From: Paludisphaera mucosa
Lineage (GTDB): Bacteria; Planctomycetota; Planctomycetia; Isosphaerales; Isosphaeraceae
Direction of reading: 5' to 3'
Assembly: GCF_029589435.1 (NCBI RefSeq)
Contig: NZ_JARRAG010000002.1
Span: forward strand, 682,001 to 746,000
DNA: 64,000 nt
Under the pieces are notes generated by a model that was given only the letters and a program-made list of their open reading frames with translations, was not told the origin of the DNA and ran no database searches. The translations under genes and the position numbers were made by a program. Each line of letters opens with the position of its first letter. Within the stretch, counting starts at the first letter, position 1. Below are positions 7,344-16,421 of this stretch, one piece after another.

Positions 7344-9551
7344 TCACTTTTTCTCGTCGGCCTCGGCGTGGGGCTTCTTGAGGCTCTCCAGCTCGTGGAG
7401 GACCTTGTCGAGCTTCTGCTCCAGCGAGTCGATCCGGGCCTTGTCCTTGGAGTCGGGCGTCGAGCCGGGGCCGCGGTGCTGGAAGGGCTGGACGTTGATG
7501 GACCGCAGCTCCTTGACGCGGGCGACGTCGGGGCGGACGCCCTGGACGACCACGTGGCCCTGCAGCTCGGCGAGCTTCTGGTGGGCCTCGGCGAGCTTCT
7601 TGCCGACCTCGGCCATCTCCTTCTGCTTCTCGGCCATCACCTTGCTCAGCTCTTCGACCTGCTTGCGGGCCTCGACGGCCTTGGGATCGTCGGAGTCGAT
7701 CCGCAGGCCCAGCGCGACCTTGGGCTCGAACTTGAAGTCCCCCTTGAGCGGGTCGCCGGAGAACGTGAACGTCTGGCCGACGCGACGCTCGATCGCCGGA
7801 CGGGCCTGGACCGAGAGCCGCTTGGGATCACGGGCCATCCGCTCGATCTGATCGAGGGCCCCCTTCAGGGCCTTGATCTGGACCTCGCCCATCTCGCCCT
7901 CGGGCTTCTTGTCCTGCAGCTCCTTGATCTGGCTCCTGAGCTGCTCGGCGGCCTTCTTCATCGCCTCGCCGGCCTCGGCGCCGTCGGCCTTGATCTGGAT
8001 CCGGATCTGCTTGCGGAGCTCGTCCTTGGTTTTCTTGACCTCTTCCTTGATCTTCTCCTGATCTTCCTTGGCCTTCTCCTTGTCCGCCTTCACTTTCTCC
8101 TGATCTTCCTTGGCCTTCTCCTTGTCCGCCTTCACTTTCTCCTGATCTTCCTTGGCCTTCTCCTTGTCCGCCTGCTGCTTCTCCTTGTCGGCCTCCTTCA
8201 CCCCGTCCTGCTCCTCGACCAGTTGGTCGATGGAGGCCTCGGCGGCCTCGACGGCGGACTCCACGGCGGTCTCGATCTCGGCGACGGTCGTCTCGACAGT
8301 CGTCTCGACGCCGGCGACGGCGGCTTCGACCGCGGCCTCGACGTCCTGGCCGATGACGTTGAAGGTCAGGATCTCGCCGTCCTGGCCGTCGGCCACGGCG
8401 CGGAACGTGACGGCCGGGCCCTCGCCGTCGACCTTCTGGCCCACGCGGACGATCTCGTCGTCGCCGGCGGCCACGAACGTCACGGCGGCCGCCTCGGTCT
8501 TCCGGGCCCAGGTCGGGCTCATGGGCAGCAGGACCCCGGCCAGGGCCAGGGCGCCCAGCGAGCCTCGCCATCCCAGGGTGCGCGGCGTCGTCCCTTTCAT
8601 CACCATCGTCAGCCTCCTTCGCAGGTGTTGCACCTTGCCGAATCCGCTCGCCAGGAGCGGCTCGGGGTCGGCGTTCGGGTTCAAGAAATCGACCGTGTCG
8701 AGCAAGGTCTCGGCGTAGGCGCGGGCGTCGTCGGGGAACATCCAGACGACCCACGCGTCGCAGCATTGCTCCTCGACGTCGCGGAGGGCCCGGCGGACCC
8801 ACCAGACGACGGGGAGCCACCAGTAGAGGACCGTGACGGCCAGCTCGAAGAACCGCAGCAGGTGGTCGCCGCGCTTCAGATGGGCCAGCTCGTGGGCCAG
8901 CAGGAGCGTGCGGCTGCGGCCGTCCAGCTCCTTCCAGAGCATCCGGGGCAGGATCAGGCGGGGGCGCAGGCCCAGGCCCCAGATCATGGGGGTCGTGCGG
9001 GCGTCGATGAAGTCGACCAGCGGGGGCCGCCGCAGGCCCATCTCGGCGGCCAGCCGCGCCACCTCGTCCTCGATCAGCCAGCCGGCCGGCGAGGCCTCGC
9101 GGAGCCGGCGCTGGAACCGCAGGACGCGGACCGCCGCCAGGGCGGCCGTCGCCAGCGCGCCGGCCAGCCAGGCGGCGCCGAAGATCCGCCAGGCGAGCGC
9201 GGGGTCGAACGACCAGGCGACGGGCCGGGCGGCGGCCGCGACGATCGGCTCGGGGGCGAGCTCGGCCGCGGCGAACGTCTCGGCGGGCGGCCATTCCATC
9301 TCGAAGCGGACGACGGCGGGCTCGAAGTCGGCGACGGGAGCCGCGACCTCGCGGGCGGGCGCCTCGGTTTCGAAGGGCCCGACCGAGACCTCGAACAGCG
9401 GCGGCGTCACCAGCTTGAGCAGGACGACGACCCAGAGGCAGTGGACGACGGCGGGCCGTCGCACCAGGATCAGGGACAGGCCGGCGACGATCGTGCCGAG
9501 GACGGCCGCGCCGAGGGCGTTGGTCAAGGCCGTACCCATCAGGTCTTCCAT
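7344..9551 (-). CDS. BlaR1-like M56 sensor metalloprotease with long coiled-coil tail
   Basis: This 735-residue membrane protein is the protease partner of the BlaI-type repressor encoded 22 bp upstream. It has N-terminal membrane helices (about 10-50 and 125-142) and the M56 zinc protease core with HELAH at residues 220-224 and a downstream acidic DVEEQCCDAWV. A further helix follows at about 330-348. The last 390 residues are not the penicillin-binding sensor of classical BlaR1. Instead they hold a repetitive Lys/Glu/Asp coiled coil (about 425-560) and further helices, probably outside the membrane. By family analogy, a signal activates the protease, which removes the repressor. The ligand is unknown. 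Confidence 0.88.
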   Translation of the reverse strand: MEDLMGTALTNALGAAVLGTIVAGLSLILVRRPAVVHCLWVVVLLKLVTPPLFEVSVGPFETEAPAREVAAPVADFEPAVVRFEMEWPPAETFAAAELAPEPIVAAAARPVAWSFDPALAWRIFGAAWLAGALATAALAAVRVLRFQRRLREASPAGWLIEDEVARLAAEMGLRRPPLVDFIDARTTPMIWGLGLRPRLILPRMLWKELDGRSRTLLLAHELAHLKRGDHLLRFFELAVTVLYWWLPVVWWVRRALRDVEEQCCDAWVVWMFPDDARAYAETLLDTVDFLNPNADPEPLLASGFGKVQHLRRRLTMVMKGTTPRTLGWRGSLGALALAGVLLPMSPTWARKTEAAAVTFVAAGDDEIVRVGQKVDGEGPAVTFRAVADGQDGEILTFNVIGQDVEAAVEAAVAGVETTVETTVAEIETAVESAVEAAEASIDQLVEEQDGVKEADKEKQQADKEKAKEDQEKVKADKEKAKEDQEKVKADKEKAKEDQEKIKEEVKKTKDELRKQIRIQIKADGAEAGEAMKKAAEQLRSQIKELQDKKPEGEMGEVQIKALKGALDQIERMARDPKRLSVQARPAIERRVGQTFTFSGDPLKGDFKFEPKVALGLRIDSDDPKAVEARKQVEELSKVMAEKQKEMAEVGKKLAEAHQKLAELQGHVVVQGVRPDVARVKELRSINVQPFQHRGPGSTPDSKDKARIDSLEQKLDKVLHELESLKKPHAEADEKK
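8055..8172 (-). repeat. 42-bp tandem repeat inside the M56 gene
   Basis: A 42-bp unit starting CTCCTGATCTTCC on the plus strand begins at 8055, 8097 and 8139. The first two copies are identical and the third diverges after about 34 bases. On the coding strand it specifies a 14-residue KADKEKAKEDQEKV unit, two heptads of the coiled coil. Copy number is likely to vary between strains. Confidence 0.9.
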
Positions 9552-9573
9552 GGGGTTGCTCCGGTCGAGAAGT

Positions 9574-9978
9574 TCAGTTGCCCGGACGTCGCGTCTTGCC
9601 GCGATCGAGGCGGTCGATGAGCGACCGCAGCTCGTCGCGCTCGGCCGGGGAGAGCCCGTCCCCCTCGACCAGCTGGGTCAGCAGCGGCGTGAACGACCCG
9701 CCGCACAAGGAGTCGGCCACCGCCCGCAGGCGCCGGCCGATCAGCTCGCCCCGATCCACGGCCGGCGCGAAGACGTGCACGCTCTCGCGGCGGTCCCGCG
9801 CCACGCACCGCTTCTGCTCCAGCCGCTCCAGCAGCTTCTGCACCGTCGCGTACGCCGAGGGCCCCCCCTCGCCGTACACCCGCTCGGCCAGCCGACGGAT
9901 CGTCGCCGGCCCGTGGTCCCACAGGGCCGTCAAGAGCGCCAGCTCGGCCTCCGTCACGTCCACCTCGTTCCGCTTCAT
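9574..9978 (-). CDS. BlaI/MecI/CopY family transcriptional repressor
   Basis: This 134-residue repressor has the winged helix of the BlaI family (about residues 7-75). VTEAELALLTALWDHGPATI is followed by RRLAERVYG, then AYATVQKLLERLEQKRCVAR, the recognition helix and wing. A C-terminal helical dimerisation region follows (FTPLLTQLVEGDGLSPAERD). In the family, dimers sit on operators until the partner M56 protease cuts them. A near-perfect 44-bp inverted repeat covers its promoter, and the M56 gene follows after 22 bp, so the pair is autoregulated. The ATG at 9978 has AGGAGGT eight bases upstream. The regulon beyond this operon is unknown. Confidence 0.93.
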   Translation of the reverse strand: MKRNEVDVTEAELALLTALWDHGPATIRRLAERVYGEGGPSAYATVQKLLERLEQKRCVARDRRESVHVFAPAVDRGELIGRRLRAVADSLCGGSFTPLLTQLVEGDGLSPAERDELRSLIDRLDRGKTRRPGN

Positions 9979-9991
9979 CGCTCCCGACCTC

Positions 9992-10042
9992 CTCAGACGG
10001 TTTGTCTGGAAGGATACTAAGACAACCCGTCTGAGAGGTCAA
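9992..10042 (-). promoter_or_regulatory. Promoter with 16-bp-arm operator for the BlaI/M56 operon
   Basis: On the minus strand, TTGACC (10042-10037) is followed after 17 bases by TAGTAT (10019-10014), a good vegetative promoter. Inverted arms CTCAGACGGTTTGTCT (9992-10007) and AGACAACCCGTCTGAG (10020-10035) match at 15 of 16 positions and flank the -10, one arm filling the spacer. This is where a BlaI dimer pair would block polymerase. The Shine-Dalgarno AGGAGGT is at 9987-9993. Confidence 0.75.
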
Positions 10043-10117
10043 GCTGTTCTTCGCGGGATGTCGCGGAATATTCTGGTGGCGGGATTCGCGACGGACGGAC
10101 GAGAGGGTTCACGGGTG

Positions 10118-10696
10118 ATGAAGCGTGGATTGATCCTGGCGAGCGCGTCGCCGAGGCGTCGGCAGCTTCTGGACGAGGCGGGGTATGCGTTCGAGGTCGA
10201 CCCTTCGGACGTGGAGGAGCCGGGGCCGGCGGCGGGGGCGGACCCCGGGGCGTACGCGGCCGACCTGGCCTGGCGGAAGGCCCGCGCGGTGGCGGCGCGG
10301 CGCGGCGCGGGGCTCATCCTGGCCGCCGACACCGTCTGCGCCGTGGGCGGCGAGATCCTCAACAAGCCGGTCGACCGCGACGACGCCGAGCGGATGATCC
10401 GGCTCCAGGAGGGGGGCGACGCCGACGTGATCACCGGCCTCTGCCTGCATCGCGGCGACCGCCCCGAGTGGCTGGGGGCGATCGAGGTCAGCGTGGTGCG
10501 GTTCCGGGCCCTCTCCGACGCCGAGCGGGCGGCCTACCTCGACTCGGGCCGCTGGGAGGGGAAGTCCGGGGCGTACGGCGTGCAAGACCGCGACCCGTTC
10601 GTCTCGGTCGCGCGGGGGAGCTTCTCCAACGTCGTCGGCCTGCCGATGGAGCGGCTCGCCGCCCTGCTGGCGGCGCACCCGGCCCTGCTCGACTGA
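10118..10696 (+). CDS. maf: Maf-like nucleoside triphosphate pyrophosphatase
   Basis: This 192-residue cytosolic enzyme of the Maf/HAM1 fold hydrolyses dTTP, UTP or modified nucleotides to the monophosphate and pyrophosphate, cleaning the nucleotide pool. Signature motifs are LILASASPRRRQLLDEAGY at the N-terminus, LILAADTVCAVGGEILNKP with the catalytic Asp, DVITGLCLHRGD, and GRWEGKSGAYGVQ with substrate-contact residues. Length is standard. The start chosen (MKRGLILASASPR) puts the first motif at the usual distance from the N-terminus; an in-frame ATG 60 bases earlier is less likely. It is divergent from the BlaI operon. Confidence 0.93.
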   Translation: MKRGLILASASPRRRQLLDEAGYAFEVDPSDVEEPGPAAGADPGAYAADLAWRKARAVAARRGAGLILAADTVCAVGGEILNKPVDRDDAERMIRLQEGGDADVITGLCLHRGDRPEWLGAIEVSVVRFRALSDAERAAYLDSGRWEGKSGAYGVQDRDPFVSVARGSFSNVVGLPMERLAALLAAHPALLD

Positions 10697-10805
10697 CGGC
10701 CGAGCGGGGCGTGCCGCGCCATCCTGGCGTCGCCGGCGGCGGTCGGGCTAGAATGGGCGGGTCCGCGAAGCCTCTCCCAGCATCGCACCCAAGGACGACC
10801 CCGCC

Positions 10806-12803
10806 ATGATCCGCACCCGAAGCCGCCTGATCTGGATGCTCGCCGCGGGCCTCGGACTGGCGACGGCCGCCGCCGCCGACCCGCCGACGCTTCAGCCGAA
10901 CGCGCTGGAGCCCTTGCCGCTGGGGGCGATCAGGCCGTCGGGCTGGCTCAAGGTGCAGCTCGAAACCCAGGCGAAGGGGCTCGGCGGCGGCCTCGACGAG
11001 TTCTGGCCCGACATCCGGGACAGCGCCTGGATCGGCGGCAAGGCCGAGGGCTGGGAGCGCGTGCCGTACTGGCTCGACGGGATCGTGCCGCTGGCGTACC
11101 TGCTCGACGACCCGGCGCTTAAGGCCAAGGCGAAGCGGTACGTCGACTACATCCTCGACCACCAGCAGCCCGACGGCTGGCTGGGGCCGATCGGCGACGC
11201 CCAGAAGCACACGCCCTACGACGTCTGGCCCCTCTTCCCGCTCTACAAGGCGCTGCTGCAATACGAGCAGGCCACCGGCGACCCCCGGGTGATCCCCGCG
11301 CTGGTCAGGTGCGCCCGCAAGATCGACCAGGTCGTCGACGAGACGCCGATCTACGAGTGGGCCAAGGTCCGAGCGGCCGACTACGCGGTCGCCCTCTACG
11401 CGCTCTACGACCGCACCAAGGAGCCGTTCCTGATCGAGGCCGCGCGCAAGATCATGGCCCAGGGCCACGACTGGCGGGCGCAGTTCGAGGACTACCGGCT
11501 GACCGACCGGCAGACCTCCGGGTTCGGCATGCTGAGCCACGGCGTCAACACGGGCATGGGCTGGAAGTTCGGCCCGGCCCGCTCGCGGCTGACGGGCGAC
11601 GCCGGCGACCGCGACGCCGTCTTCCAGATGCTGGGCGTGCTCGACCGCTGCCACGGCCAGGCCAACGGGATGTTCACCTGCGACGAGCACGTCGCCGGCC
11701 GCAGCCCGTCGCAGGGGACCGAGCTCTGCACGGTCGTCGAGGCCATGTATTCGCTGGAGACGGCGATCGCGACCCTGGGCGACGCCCGGCTCGGCGACCG
11801 CCTCGAACGGATCGCCTACAACGCCCTGCCGGCGACCTTCAAGAAGGACATGACGGCGCACCAGTACGACCAGCAGGCCAACCAGGTCGTCTGCTCGCGC
11901 GAGGGCGACCACGTCTACGCGACCAACGGCCCGGACTCGAACCTGTTCGGCCTGGAGCCCAACTTCGGCTGCTGCACGGCCAACTTCCACCAGGGCTGGC
12001 CCAAGCTGGCCGCGCACCTCTGGATGAAGACCCCGAAAGGCGGCCTGGCCGTCGCCGCCTACGCCCCCTGCGTGGTGACGACCGAGATCCAGGGGAAGCC
12101 GGTCCGTGTCGAGGTCAAGACGGCGTACCCGTTCCGCGACGCGGTCGAGATCGTCGTGACGGTCCCCGAGCCGATGCGGTTCCCGCTGGAGCTGCGGGTG
12201 CCCGAGTGGTCGCGGACGCCGTCGATCACGATGTCGGAGGTCCCGTTCGCGCTGGGGGGCCGCAAGCTGCGCGTGGGCGACGCGGCGGACGTGGCCCGCG
12301 ACGAGCGGTCGGCCTGCTATCGCACGCTCGACGCCGAGTGGAGCGGGACCAAAACCGTCCGCCTGGAGCTGCCGGCCTTCGCCCAGGCGTATCGGGGCTA
12401 CAACGGCTCGACGGCGATCCTCCGCGGCCCCCTGCTCTTCGCGCTGCCGATCGCGGCCGAGTGGAAGAAGGTCAAGGACAACCCCAAATTCGCCGACTGG
12501 GAAGTCCTCCCCAAGGCGGCCTGGAACTACGCCCTGGAGCTGTCTCCGGGCCGGATCGAGGACTTCGTGACGTTCCGCGAGGTCCAACCGGCCGTCGACG
12601 CGCCGGCGTTCTCGGCCGGGGGGGCGAGCGTCCAGGCCGAGGTCCGGGGCCGCCGCCTCGAAGGCTGGGGGATCGATCGCGGGGCCGCCGCGCCGCCGCC
12701 GAAGAGCCCCGTCTCCAGCCCCGCGCCGCTGGAGACGCTCAAGCTGATCCCATACGGCTGCACCGACCTGCGCGTCGCCGAGTTCCCGACCCTGCTCGAC
12801 TGA
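10806..12803 (+). CDS. GH127 beta-L-arabinofuranosidase-like glycoside hydrolase, secreted
   Basis: This 665-residue protein has an N-terminal signal peptide (hydrophobic WMLAAGLGLATAAAA, cleavage near AAADPP). The mature part is a DUF1680/GH127 (alpha/alpha)6 barrel with C-terminal beta domains. Characterised relatives remove beta-L-arabinofuranose using a zinc-bound cysteine nucleophile. The corresponding residues are visible: E306 and C308 in GTELCTVVEAM, and the C389-C390 pair in NFGCCTANFHQGW. The role proposed is removing arabinose from plant cell-wall polymers in the periplasm (inference). A TAGAAT -10-like box lies 52 bases before the ATG. A sensor kinase gene follows 64 bp downstream. 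Confidence 0.88.
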   Translation: MIRTRSRLIWMLAAGLGLATAAAADPPTLQPNALEPLPLGAIRPSGWLKVQLETQAKGLGGGLDEFWPDIRDSAWIGGKAEGWERVPYWLDGIVPLAYLLDDPALKAKAKRYVDYILDHQQPDGWLGPIGDAQKHTPYDVWPLFPLYKALLQYEQATGDPRVIPALVRCARKIDQVVDETPIYEWAKVRAADYAVALYALYDRTKEPFLIEAARKIMAQGHDWRAQFEDYRLTDRQTSGFGMLSHGVNTGMGWKFGPARSRLTGDAGDRDAVFQMLGVLDRCHGQANGMFTCDEHVAGRSPSQGTELCTVVEAMYSLETAIATLGDARLGDRLERIAYNALPATFKKDMTAHQYDQQANQVVCSREGDHVYATNGPDSNLFGLEPNFGCCTANFHQGWPKLAAHLWMKTPKGGLAVAAYAPCVVTTEIQGKPVRVEVKTAYPFRDAVEIVVTVPEPMRFPLELRVPEWSRTPSITMSEVPFALGGRKLRVGDAADVARDERSACYRTLDAEWSGTKTVRLELPAFAQAYRGYNGSTAILRGPLLFALPIAAEWKKVKDNPKFADWEVLPKAAWNYALELSPGRIEDFVTFREVQPAVDAPAFSAGGASVQAEVRGRRLEGWGIDRGAAAPPPKSPVSSPAPLETLKLIPYGCTDLRVAEFPTLLD

Positions 12804-12867
12804 CCGAACGACCCGCCGGCCCGCCCGACCCGGCCCCGAGCCGGCGGGACGGCCGGAAGGAATCCGG

Positions 12868-15800
12868 ATGTCCATCATGGCGATCGATCCCCCGTCGGCC
12901 CCGGATTCCTCGTCGCCCCCGTCGCCGACGGCGGCGACGCCGGGCCCGAAGCGGTCGATCGTGGGCAAGCAGACGCTCTTCGTGGGCTTCCTCGTGTCGC
13001 TGACGGCCGCGGCCCTGACGACCGCCGGCAACCTGTACGTGGGCGCGATCGTCTCCGAGCAGATCGACGCCCGGCTGTCGGCGATCGCCGACGACCGCCA
13101 GGCGCTGCTGCTGACGGCCATGCGGCGCGAGGCGGAGCGGGTGGCGCAGGTGGCGGGGCGGACCCGCCTGCGGGCGCTGCTCGACCTCCGGGGCCGGTCG
13201 GCGGCCGGCCGGGAGCGGTCCGGCGTCGACCTCCAGACCGTGCTCGACGACGTCCGCGAGAGCTCGCGCGACTTCCGGGCGATCCGCCTGGAGGACGCGG
13301 AGGGCGTCGAGCTGGCGACGAGCGGCCCGCCCGGCGACGTCGCCGCGATCGCGGCCGGCCTCCGCGACCCGAAGACGGGCGCCGTCTCCCGCGAGGCGAT
13401 CCCGGTGGAGGCCGACGGCGGCCGGTCCGCCGTGTTCGCGGCCGACGTGCCGGCCCGCTCGGGGGGCGGCGTCCTGGGCCGGGTCCTGGCCCTCGTCGAC
13501 CTGGGGCGGGTCGGCGGCGAGCTGTCGGACCCGCGCTGGCTGGGCAAGAGCGGCGACGTCCTGATCGCGCGCCGCGAGGGGGACGTGACCCACTTCCTCT
13601 TCCCCCCCCGCCTGCGGCCCGAGCAGACCCGCTTCCCGGCCTCGCGGACGACCCCCATGAACGAGGCGATCGCCGGCCGCAGCGGCCTGATGCGGACGCT
13701 CGACCAGGACGGCCGCGAGGTGCTGGCCGCCTACCAGCCGCTGGGGTACGCCGACTGGGGCGTCGTGGTCAAGATCGACGCGGCCGAGGTGTACGCGCCG
13801 GTGCGTCGGCTGCGGCGGCTGCTTGCGGCCATCGGCGGCGCGATCCTGCTGGCCGGGCTGGGGGCCTCGTACGTCCTGGCGCGGCAGCAGGCCAAGCCGA
13901 TCAAGCGGCTGGCCGAGGCCGCCGAGGCCGTGGCCGACGGCCGACTCGACACGCCGATCGTCGTCACCTCGAACGACGAGGTCGGCGTGCTGGAGTCGAG
14001 CTTCGCCCGCATGACCGAGCAGTTGGGGCGGTCGCACGCCGACCTGGAGGGGCGGATCCACGAGCGGACCCGCGACCTGGAGGCGGTCCGCGACCTGCTC
14101 GACGCCTTCTTCCGGATCTCGACCTCGCGGCTCGACGCGCACACCCTCGACCGCACGTTCGACTCGGTGCTGGCCTTCTGCTCGCGGCTGGGCTACGAGC
14201 TGGCGATGATCTCGCTGGTCGACCGCCAGGCGGGGGCGATCCGGGGCGTGCGGGGCGCGGGCGCCATGGGGGCGATCGTCGCCGAGACCGTCCGCCCGCT
14301 CGACGGCCCGGACGTCCTGGCGCGCGTGGTCCGCGAGGGCCGCGTCGAGATCGTCGCCGACTCGATCGTCGACCCGACCTGCGACCACGAGGCGGTGGCG
14401 CGGGCCGGCTTCCGGGGCCAGATCGTCCTCCCCCTGGCCGGCGGCGAGGACGTGCTGGGGACGCTGCAGGTGGCCGTCCGCGAGGTCCTCGACCCCGACC
14501 GCGTCGACCTCCGGCCGCTGGAGACCCTGGCCAGCCACGCCGGCCGAACCCTCGCCCGGTTCAACCAGATCGAGGAGGTCCGCCGGCTCAACCAGGTCCT
14601 CGACCGCCGCGCCGACGAGCTGGCGCGGTCGGAGTCGGCGCTCCGCGAGCAGACCGACATCCTCCGCTCGGTCCTCGACTGCATGGGCGAGGGGGTCGTC
14701 GTCGCCGACCGCGACGCCCGCCTGCTCGTCGTCAACCCGGCCGCGCGCGAGCTGCTGGGGGTCGCCGCGCCGGGCCGGGGCGCCGCGCCCGAGGACTGGT
14801 CTTCGCCGGTCCCCGTCTACACCCCCGGCGACCTCGAGCCGCAGCGGCCCGAGGAGCTGCCGCTGCGGCGGGCGATCGAGGGCGTGGCGACCGACCAGGT
14901 CGAGCTGATGATCGGCCACCCCAGCCTGCAGCAGGGCCGCTGCATGCTGATCAACGCCCGGCCCCTGATCGACGAGCGGGGGACGGGGCGCGGCGGCCTG
15001 CTCGTCTTCCACGACATCACCGCCCGCAAGCGCGGCGAGCTGCGGCTGGCCGTCGAGTACGCCGCGGCCCGCGTGCTGGCCGAGTCCGAGTCGCTCGTCG
15101 AGGCGGCCCCGCGCATCCTCCAGGCGCTGGGCGAGCGGCTGGAGTGGGACCTGGGCGTCCTCTGGCGGGTCGACCCCGGCGCCAACCAGGTCCGCTGCCT
15201 CACCTCGTGGCGGCCCCCGGCGGCCGAGGCCGACGGCCTCGACGAGGAGGTGCGGGTCCGCACCTTCCGCTCGGGCGAGTCGCTCGCGGGCCGGGTCTGG
15301 GCCGACCGCAAGGCGACCTGGATCGCCGACCTGGCCGCGGCCGCCGCCGGCGAGGAGGGCTGCGAGCTCTGCCGCATGCTCGTCGACGGGGGCCTCCGCT
15401 CCGCCTTCGGGGCCCCGGTGATGCTCCGCGGCGACTGCCTCGGCGTCCTCGGCTTCTTCAGCCGCGACGACCGCCCCGACGACCCCGACCTGCTCGACAT
15501 GACCACGATCCTGGGGGCCCAGATCGGCCAGTTCCAGGACCGCTGCCAGATGCACGCCCGGGTCGTCCAGTCGGAGAAGCTGGCCTCGCTCGGCATGCTG
15601 AGCGCCAGCGTCGCGCACGAGATCAACAACCCGCTGGCCTACGTCGCCAGCAACCTCGCCGTGCTCGACCGCGACGCCCGCACCCTGCTCGACGTCCTGG
15701 CCTGCTACGAGCCCTGCCTCGAAGGCGTCGAGGCCGCCCGCCCCGACCTGGCCGCCGAGATCCGCCGGCTCGACGAGGAGTACGACCTGGCCTACATCAA

Positions 15801-16380
15801 GGCGAACCTGGGCAAGATCCTCGACAGCACCCGCCAGGGCGCCAAGCGGGTCGCCGACATCGTCCACAACCTGCGCGGGTTCGCCCGCGGCGACCGGGGC
15901 TCGGCCGGGCCCGGCTCGGTGGACCTCCACGAGTCGATCGCCGCCGCCCTCGAGATGATCCGCGGCCGTCTGGAGCGGCGGCGGATCGCCGTCGAGCAGC
16001 GGCCCGCCGCCGTCCCGCCCGTCGCCGCCTCGCCGACCCAGCTCAACCAGGTCTTCCTCAATTTGCTGGTCAACGCCATGCAGGCCATCGACGCGGCCCA
16101 GCGCATGGACGGCGTCATCGCCATCGACACGGCCGTCCGGGGCGACGACGTCTGCGTCGAGATCCGCGACAACGGCTGCGGCATGCCCCCCGACGTCCAG
16201 GCGCAGATCTTCGACCCCTTCTTCACCACCAAGTCGGCCGGCGACGGGACCGGCCTGGGCCTCTCCATCAGCCACGGCATCGTCCTCGACCACGGCGGCC
16301 GGATCGAGGTCGACAGCCGCCCCGGCGAGGGGACCTGCTTCCGCGTCGTCCTGCCGATCAGCCGCAAGGCCTCGGAGTAA
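12868..16380 (+). CDS. Large membrane sensor histidine kinase (Cache-HAMP-GAF-PAS-GAF-HisKA-HATPase)
   Basis: This 1170-residue kinase has two membrane helices (about 37-58 and 316-338) around a periplasmic Cache-like sensor with DWGVVVKIDAAEVYAPVRRL at its end. A HAMP linker (about 335-390) follows, then a first GAF domain (about 410-560), a PAS domain (about 590-720) and a second GAF domain (about 730-890). The transmitter has SVAHEINNPLAYV with the phospho-acceptor His917, an N box with LLVNAMQAIDAA, and G boxes DNGCGMPPDVQAQIFDPFF and GDGTGLGLSISHGIV. No receiver domain and no adjacent response regulator gene are present, so its partner is encoded elsewhere. It lies just after the GH127 gene, so a role in polysaccharide sensing is conceivable but unproven. 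Confidence 0.92.
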   Translation: MSIMAIDPPSAPDSSSPPSPTAATPGPKRSIVGKQTLFVGFLVSLTAAALTTAGNLYVGAIVSEQIDARLSAIADDRQALLLTAMRREAERVAQVAGRTRLRALLDLRGRSAAGRERSGVDLQTVLDDVRESSRDFRAIRLEDAEGVELATSGPPGDVAAIAAGLRDPKTGAVSREAIPVEADGGRSAVFAADVPARSGGGVLGRVLALVDLGRVGGELSDPRWLGKSGDVLIARREGDVTHFLFPPRLRPEQTRFPASRTTPMNEAIAGRSGLMRTLDQDGREVLAAYQPLGYADWGVVVKIDAAEVYAPVRRLRRLLAAIGGAILLAGLGASYVLARQQAKPIKRLAEAAEAVADGRLDTPIVVTSNDEVGVLESSFARMTEQLGRSHADLEGRIHERTRDLEAVRDLLDAFFRISTSRLDAHTLDRTFDSVLAFCSRLGYELAMISLVDRQAGAIRGVRGAGAMGAIVAETVRPLDGPDVLARVVREGRVEIVADSIVDPTCDHEAVARAGFRGQIVLPLAGGEDVLGTLQVAVREVLDPDRVDLRPLETLASHAGRTLARFNQIEEVRRLNQVLDRRADELARSESALREQTDILRSVLDCMGEGVVVADRDARLLVVNPAARELLGVAAPGRGAAPEDWSSPVPVYTPGDLEPQRPEELPLRRAIEGVATDQVELMIGHPSLQQGRCMLINARPLIDERGTGRGGLLVFHDITARKRGELRLAVEYAAARVLAESESLVEAAPRILQALGERLEWDLGVLWRVDPGANQVRCLTSWRPPAAEADGLDEEVRVRTFRSGESLAGRVWADRKATWIADLAAAAAGEEGCELCRMLVDGGLRSAFGAPVMLRGDCLGVLGFFSRDDRPDDPDLLDMTTILGAQIGQFQDRCQMHARVVQSEKLASLGMLSASVAHEINNPLAYVASNLAVLDRDARTLLDVLACYEPCLEGVEAARPDLAAEIRRLDEEYDLAYIKANLGKILDSTRQGAKRVADIVHNLRGFARGDRGSAGPGSVDLHESIAAALEMIRGRLERRRIAVEQRPAAVPPVAASPTQLNQVFLNLLVNAMQAIDAAQRMDGVIAIDTAVRGDDVCVEIRDNGCGMPPDVQAQIFDPFFTTKSAGDGTGLGLSISHGIVLDHGGRIEVDSRPGEGTCFRVVLPISRKASE

Positions 16381-16421
16381 GGATGATTCGCGACGGCCTC
16401 TGGTCATAGGAGCCCTGCACG

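Noticed and set aside
8055-8172. CRISPR or minisatellite outside a gene
   Set aside because: It is in frame within the M56 protease gene and encodes coiled-coil heptads.
10488-13658. Long minus-strand open frame opposite the GH127 and kinase genes
   Set aside because: No family-like sequence; the opposite strand is clearly coding.
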